From positions 1 through 11,156 of the forward strand of contig CALBSE010000039.1 of NCBI GenBank assembly GCA_937927725.1: a stretch of DNA of 11,156 bases, given 5' to 3'. The translations under genes and the position numbers were made by a program. The notes under the pieces are model-generated. The model saw only the letters and a program-made list of their open reading frames with translations, was not told where the DNA came from and did not search any database. Position 1 is the first letter of the stretch. Every line of letters begins with the position of its first letter. Source of the stretch: an uncultured Actinomycetes bacterium (GTDB lineage Bacteria > Actinomycetota > Acidimicrobiia > Acidimicrobiales > Acidimicrobilacustridaceae). Positions 9,501 to 11,156 of this stretch are shown here, piece after piece.

Positions 9501-11156
9501 GGTTCCGGCGTCTTCCATGTTTCGGCCACGGGTGAGGCGTATGCCTTCGGTCAATGGGGAGGATGGCGCGGAAGTGGCTGTCTGACGTCCGTCGAGTCCT
9601 TCGGTGGCCTCGGAACGACGTCGTTGAACGCAGCATTTTGGGCAACGGGAAATCTGGTCAGCGTCCCGACGTCCCTGCCTGCATCGGTAATCGATACGTC
9701 CGGGATGTTCTTCTACGACTCAGCTTTCAATCAGGACTTGAGTGGCTGGGACACGTCACACGTGACCAACATGGCGTACATGTTCGCTTACGCGAACAGT
9801 TTCGCCCACGACATTGGAGGCTGGAACACAGCACGTGTCACCAACATGGCGTACATGTTCGATCACGCGACATCGTTTAATAGCGATCTGAGCACCTGGA
9901 ACACCTCGAATGTCACAAACATGTCGCGTATGTTCAACAGCGCCGTCTCGTTTAATGGAGACATTCACACGTGGAATACCTCGAAGGTGACATTGATGTC
10001 GGGGATGTTCGCCGACGCGCAGGCCTTCAACGGAGCAATTGGTGAATGGAACACATCACGCGTCACCAGCACGGAGTACATGTTTGATCATGCGAAGCTG
10101 TTCAATCAGGACATCAATAACTGGAATACCTCGAAACTCGTTAATGCGGGTCTGATGTTCCAGAATGCTTCGGCGTTTAATCAGCCTCTCAATAGCTGGA
10201 ACGTTTCGAGTCTGACGTCTATGTATTCGATGTTCCTGTGGGCGGGATCATTTAACCAAGACCTCAGTTCGTGGGACGTTCACAATCTGAATTGGGCGTC
10301 GTACGCGTTCTTTGGATCGGCGTTCAATCACTCGTTGGCCACTTGGCATCTTGAGAATCTGAGATCAGCAGTTGATCTCCTTTCGGTTACGCCAATGTCA
10401 CCCAGTAACTTCGCGGATTCGATTCGGGGATGGGCGGCATGGCCGGCAACGGTTCGCGGCTTGGATTACATGTCCTCGAACATCAGGTACTCGCCATCAG
10501 GGCAGGACGCTCATCAGTACTTGACCGACACGCTCGGCTGGCGTCTCTACGATGCCGGTCCGACCTCCAAGCAACCGATGACCATCAACGTCGATACGTC
10601 TCTTGATGCCTGCGAGACGACCGCAATCACCTTGCCGATCGGCGGAGTGATCACGGACGATCCAGTCGTCGACTGGGGCGACGGCACGGTTGAGCGACTC
10701 AACAGCACTTCGGTTCCGACGCATACCTACGGTGCGGTGGGTCAGTACAACGTGAATGTTGCCGGTGTGTTCTCACACTTCGGAAACACCGCTGGCTACG
10801 TGGGAGCGAACTGCATCACTGGCATTAGTGGTTGGGGTGAAACCGGAGTCACCGATCTCTCCGGTGCCTTCAAGGGCGCAACGAATCTTGCGACGCTGCC
10901 AACCCTCCCGGGTGCGGTGACCAACTTGTCATCCGCTTTCGCGAACAACGCGACCTTCAACCTTGATATGAGTGTTTGGGACGTCAGTCGTGTCACCAAC
11001 TTCTCGAACATGTTTGCGGGTTCGACGGCGTTCAACAGCGACATCACTGGTTGGAATACCAGTGCTGCGACGAACATGAACGGAATGTTCTCGGGGGCGA
11101 GCTCGTTCAACCAGGACATCAGCGTGTGGGATGTCAGCAACGTGTTGTCGATGAAC
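3..11156 (+). CDS. Giant BspA-like/DUF285 and PKD-like repeat surface protein, internal fragment (both ends missing)
   Basis: Frame 3 is open across the entire window (3718 codons) and every stretch reads as the same repetitive protein, so neither start nor stop is present and no in-frame Met can be chosen as the start. The product alternates solenoid arrays of 25-residue DUF285/BspA-like repeats with ten PKD-like domains carrying a W-G-D-G motif (Trp at residues 221, 758, 1065, 1400, 1732, 2121, 2452, 2838, 3146 and 3558). I see no membrane segment, no catalytic domain and no sorting signal; these would lie outside the window. Families of this kind are normally exported and surface-exposed, and the regular cysteine pairs fit an oxidising, extracytoplasmic location. 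The likely role is adhesion or a structural surface fibre, which is inference. It is unusual for its size, above 3700 residues, and for its nested repeat order. I saw no frameshift or internal stop. Family assignment is confident; function is not. Confidence 0.95.
570..914 (+). other. PKD-like domain 1 (gamma type) plus adapter
   Basis: The domain opens at P-M-T-L (residue 190). It has Cys 202, the V-N-W-G-D-G-T motif around residue 221, a G-A-Y-D-I-K-V strand and Cys 269 in V-N-C-I-T. An adapter follows, with G-D-L-G-L-T-D-L and L-T-S-L-P-T-L-P, leading into the first solenoid turn. The cysteines are 67 residues apart. The adapter resembles that of PKD-like domain 10 (C-I-T, T-D-L-S, L-P-T-L-P, V-T-N-L-S) more than those between. 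PKD domains are immunoglobulin-like beta sandwiches of extracellular proteins, and W-G-D-G is their hallmark. Assignment is by motif only. Confidence 0.8.
915..2177 (+). repeat. Solenoid array 1, longest in the window (14 repeats), with cap
   Basis: The array starts with a half repeat (T-N-L-S-R-M-F) and continues through 13 units from Trp 324 to the cap at Trp 648. All units are 25 residues except one of 24 (N-W-D-V-T-Q-S-T, around residues 499-522), which lacks one residue in the loop after M-F. One unit carries adjacent cysteines (Cys 604 and Cys 605, H-V-A-C-C-V-R-N), in place of the usual V-T-x-M turn. The cap runs from K-W-H-L-P through R-N-Y-T-D-T-L-I-G-W to G-W-W-I-Q-D-G-G. This is the cap form that precedes alpha PKD domains. 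Confidence 0.85.
2178..2516 (+). other. PKD-like domain 2 (alpha type) plus adapter
   Basis: It opens P-M-T-M-V-W-D-P. Cys 738 and Cys 804 are 66 residues apart and flank I-D-W-G-D-G-S at about residue 758. The alpha hallmark follows the second cysteine: S-V-G-Q-W-G-N-L, then T-A-M-P-G-A-F-R-G-W, then a V-P-S segment. From P-M-T to the array start it is 113 residues, exactly as in the other three alpha domains. Confidence 0.8.
2517..3104 (+). repeat. Solenoid array 2 (6 repeats, alpha) with cap
   Basis: The first turn is A-I-R-D-F-S-N-T-F-R-D-A, shared with the other alpha arrays. Five full units follow, the last starting at Trp 959 (W-N-V-S-N-V-R-D-M). This last unit keeps its Trp, unlike the equivalent unit in arrays 4, 6 and 8. 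The cap contains N-Y-D-S-I-L-N-G-W, V-T-L-G-S-L-G and G-W-T-I-H-D-D-G-P. It has one unit fewer than arrays 4 and 6. Confidence 0.85.
3105..3428 (+). other. PKD-like domain 3 (beta type) plus adapter
   Basis: It opens P-M-V-L-T-F-D-T-S. Cys 1047 (D-G-C-D-P-N) and Cys 1109 (N-G-C-L-K-S) flank L-N-W-G-D-G-T at residue 1065 and are 62 residues apart. A G-V-Y-Q-V-T-I-D-G strand follows the motif. The adapter has S-F-G-E-L-G-M-T, then L-I-S-V-P-T-A-L-P. The L-P-L-type segment before W-G-D-G and the S-F-G-x-L-G adapter are the beta hallmarks. At 108 residues it is the shortest of the ten. Confidence 0.8.
3429..4103 (+). repeat. Solenoid array 3 (6 repeats, beta) with cap
   Basis: It begins T-T-I-R-T-T-A-R-M-F and has five further units, with K/T/A-W-D/E/N starts. 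The cap opens D-V-Q-L-P-S-M-T and goes through H-Y-S-D-T-L-K-G-W, Y-F-A-D-A-A-D-A-R and G-W-I-I-Q-D-Y-G-A-Y-D-L. Compared with arrays 5 and 7 it is two 25-residue units shorter, but the cap is clearly the same. Confidence 0.85.
4104..4442 (+). other. PKD-like domain 4 (alpha type) plus adapter
   Basis: It opens P-M-T-I-A-W-S-P. Cys 1380 and Cys 1446 (66 apart) flank I-D-W-G-D-G-S at residue 1400. S-H-T-Y-S-D-T-D-E-H-T-I and F-G-N-G-N-A-L-R-G-G follow. The adapter (V-G-Q-W-G-N-L, T-A-M-P-G-A-F-R-G-W-S-H-L) is nearly identical to that of domain 6, in DNA as well as in protein. Confidence 0.8.
4443..5102 (+). repeat. Solenoid array 4 (7 repeats, alpha) with cap and two extra cysteines
   Basis: Seven units run from A-V-S-D-F-S-N-T-F to the last one, which starts L-D-I-S-S-V-T-T-M with Leu in place of the usual Trp. 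Two neighbouring units carry cysteines not found in the matching units of array 6: Cys 1596 (N-F-G-C-Q-V) and Cys 1619 (D-R-G-C-D-Q-N). They are 23 residues apart, about one turn. The cap has F-N-Y-N-F-I-L-N-G-W, V-T-F-G-V-P-G-V-R-Y-R-P and K-W-I-I-T-D. Confidence 0.85.
5103..5444 (+). other. PKD-like domain 5 (beta type) plus adapter
   Basis: It opens S-A-M-R-F-T-L-D-T, with Ser in place of the usual Pro. Cys 1714 (P-G-C-Y-P-N) and Cys 1780 (N-T-C-L-T-S) flank V-D-W-G-D-G-T at residue 1732. A G-K-Y-Q-V-S-I-V-G strand and F-G-Q-N-G-G-W-N-G follow. The adapter is S-F-G-D-L-G-L-T-T-L then S-V-P-N-S-L-P. The loop after W-G-D-G is longer than in domain 7, which accounts for its 66-residue cysteine spacing against 62. 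Confidence 0.8.
5445..6266 (+). repeat. Solenoid array 5 (8 repeats, beta) with cap
   Basis: Eight units begin with T-V-T-D-T-S-R-M-F. Their order (T-S-H-V-T, T-S-H-V-T, T-A-Q-V-A, D-L-G-N-V-V-D-M, D-V-H-N-V, D-V-R-N-V, N-L-A-S-A-T-D-L) matches array 7 unit for unit, showing block duplication. The cap runs from G-I-K-L-P-K through R-N-Y-S-D-T-V, E-V-A-A-G-R-M, Y-F-A-D-A-V-P-A and G-W-T-L-Q-D-L-G. Confidence 0.85.
6267..6605 (+). other. PKD-like domain 6 (alpha type) plus adapter
   Basis: It opens P-M-T-M-T-W-D-P. Cys 2101 and Cys 2167 (66 apart) flank I-D-W-G-D-G-S at residue 2121. S-H-T-Y-S-D-S-D-A-H-T-V and the V-G-Q-W-G-N-L / T-A-M-P-G-A-F-R-G-W adapter follow. It is the closest copy of domain 4, offset by exactly 2163 bases. 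Confidence 0.8.
6606..7265 (+). repeat. Solenoid array 6 (7 repeats, alpha) with cap
   Basis: Seven units match array 4 in order. The fourth unit lacks its leading Trp (N-N-S-L-L-T-S-A-T-D), and the last starts with Phe instead (S-F-N-V-S-S-V). The units matching the two cysteine-bearing repeats of array 4 have no cysteine (N-F-N-G-Q-V and R-S-F-D-Q-N-V). The cap has V-T-Y-N-S-I-L-S-S-W, V-S-L-G-A-A-G-I-R-Y-R-P and G-W-N-I-A-D-G-G. Confidence 0.85.
7266..7595 (+). other. PKD-like domain 7 (beta type) plus adapter
   Basis: It opens S-A-M-K-L-T-I-D-T. Cys 2435 (G-N-C-T-L-L) and Cys 2497 (N-G-C-L-T-S) flank V-D-W-G-D-G-L at residue 2452, 62 residues apart. The C-x-P-N turn seen in beta domains 3, 5 and 9 is replaced by C-T-L-L. 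The adapter is S-F-G-D-L-G-I-R-S-M then T-V-P-N-S-L-P. Confidence 0.8.
7596..8417 (+). repeat. Solenoid array 7 (8 repeats, beta) with cap
   Basis: Eight units correspond one to one with array 5, including D-L-G-N-V-V-D-M and D-V-H-N-V-Q-Y-M. The cap starts G-V-K-L-P-V and contains R-N-Y-S-D-T-L, E-V-A-A-G-R-M, Y-F-A-D-A-L-P-A-R and G-W-A-L-E-D-Y-G. Array plus cap is the same length as in array 5 (822 bases). Confidence 0.85.
8418..8756 (+). other. PKD-like domain 8 (alpha type) plus adapter
   Basis: It opens P-M-T-L-H-W-D-P. Cys 2818 and Cys 2884 (66 apart) flank I-D-W-G-D-G-S at residue 2838. S-H-T-Y-T-D-T-D-A-H-D-V and F-G-N-G-N-A-L-R-G-G-P-C follow. In the adapter V-G-Q-W is changed to V-S-Q-W-G-N-V. 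The length is exactly that of the other alpha domains, but the DNA of the adapter has drifted from domains 4 and 6. Confidence 0.8.
8757..9347 (+). repeat. Solenoid array 8 (6 repeats, alpha) with cap
   Basis: It begins P-I-T-D-F-S-N-T-F-R-D-A. Compared with arrays 4 and 6 one unit is missing, bringing it to the count of array 2. The last unit starts with Leu (L-L-N-V-T-S-V-T-N-M) and has M-L instead of M-F. The cap has F-Y-D-L-A-L-N-A-W, V-T-L-G-A-V-G-R-P-Y-R and G-W-T-I-V-D-D-G-P. Confidence 0.85.
9348..9683 (+). other. PKD-like domain 9 (beta type) plus adapter
   Basis: It opens P-M-Q-L-T-I-D-T-N-A-P-G. Cys 3128 (G-C-D-P-N) and Cys 3193 (S-G-C-L-T-S) flank I-D-W-G-D-G-S at residue 3146, 65 residues apart. 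T-H-T-Y-G-S-G-V-F-H-V follows the motif. The adapter is S-F-G-G-L-G-T-T-S-L then S-V-P-T-S-L-P. Confidence 0.8.
9684..10574 (+). repeat. Solenoid array 9 (9 repeats) with an atypical cap
   Basis: Nine units follow S-V-I-D-T-S-G-M-F and are close to consensus (W-N-T-S-x-V-T-N-M). The ninth is 24 residues (S-W-D-V-H-N-L-N-W), with one residue missing after the F-F. The cap starts T-W-H-L-E-N-L and has N-F-A-D-S-I-R-G-W, then a divergent W-P-A-T-V-R-G stretch, D-A-H-Q-Y-L and G-W-R-L-Y-D-A-G-P. It differs from both the alpha and the beta caps, and is followed by a gamma PKD domain rather than an alpha one. Confidence 0.85.
10575..10913 (+). other. PKD-like domain 10 (gamma type) plus adapter
   Basis: It opens P-M-T-I-N-V-D-T-S. 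Cys 3537 (D-A-C-E-T-T) and Cys 3604 (A-N-C-I-T-G) flank V-D-W-G-D-G-T at residue 3558 and are 67 residues apart, as in domain 1 and in no other. T-H-T-Y-G-A-V-G-Q-Y-N-V follows the motif. The adapter is G-W-G-E-T-G-V-T-D-L-S then L-A-T-L-P-T-L-P. Confidence 0.8.
10914..11156 (+). repeat. Solenoid array 10, start only (cut by the window end)
   Basis: It opens A-V-T-N-L-S-S-A-F-A-N-N-A-T-F-N-L, much like the opening of array 1 (T-N-L-S-R-M-F-A-N-A-S-D-F-N-L). Two full 25-residue units and the first part of a third follow. The reading frame is still open at the last base, so the gene continues downstream. Confidence 0.85.

Overview
The whole window lies inside one gene. Forward frame 3 (codons starting at position 3) stays open from the first to the last base, giving 3718 codons with no stop, no convincing start and no ribosome binding site. 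Both ends of the protein are outside the window, so the full protein is longer than 3718 residues. Residue numbers used here are fragment numbers, equal to nucleotide position of the codon start divided by 3. There is no other gene, RNA, mobile element or intergenic space. Open frames on the minus strand and in the other forward frames are shadows of the repeats.

The protein is a giant repetitive, probably secreted or surface-displayed protein. It alternates two kinds of domain. The first is a solenoid array of 25-residue repeats of the BspA-like/DUF285 type (Pfam PF03382; 'bacterial surface protein 26-residue repeat' family), with the pattern W-D/N-T/V-S-x-V-T-x-M-x-x-M-F-x-x-A-x-x-F-N-x-D/P-L/I-S-x. 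Each complete array ends in a cap that runs from an N-Y-x-D-x-x-L-x-G-W type segment to G-W-x-I-x-D. The second is a PKD-like beta-sandwich domain with the motif I/V-D-W-G-D-G and exactly two cysteines. There are ten PKD-like domains and roughly 80 solenoid repeats.

Layout: tail of an array with its cap (3-569); then PKD/array pairs beginning at 570 (gamma type), 2178 (alpha), 3105 (beta), 4104 (alpha), 5103 (beta), 6267 (alpha), 7266 (beta), 8418 (alpha), 9348 (beta) and 10575 (gamma, array cut by the window end). The alpha and beta types differ in the sequence of the PKD domain, in the adapter that follows it, in array length and in the cap. An alpha-beta pair makes a super-repeat of about 720 residues, clearest between 4104 and 8418. 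The first and tenth domains resemble each other more than their neighbours, which hints at a third level of repetition of about 10 kb.

The organism cannot be fixed from the sequence. The coding DNA is moderately GC-rich by eye and the protein is rich in Asn, Asp, Ser, Thr and Trp and poor in Lys. Similar PKD plus DUF285 proteins are known to me from aquatic Actinomycetota, marine Bacteroidota and other environmental bacteria; I lean weakly towards an aquatic actinobacterium. A role as an extracellular adhesin or surface-layer fibre is inferred from the domain types, not demonstrated.
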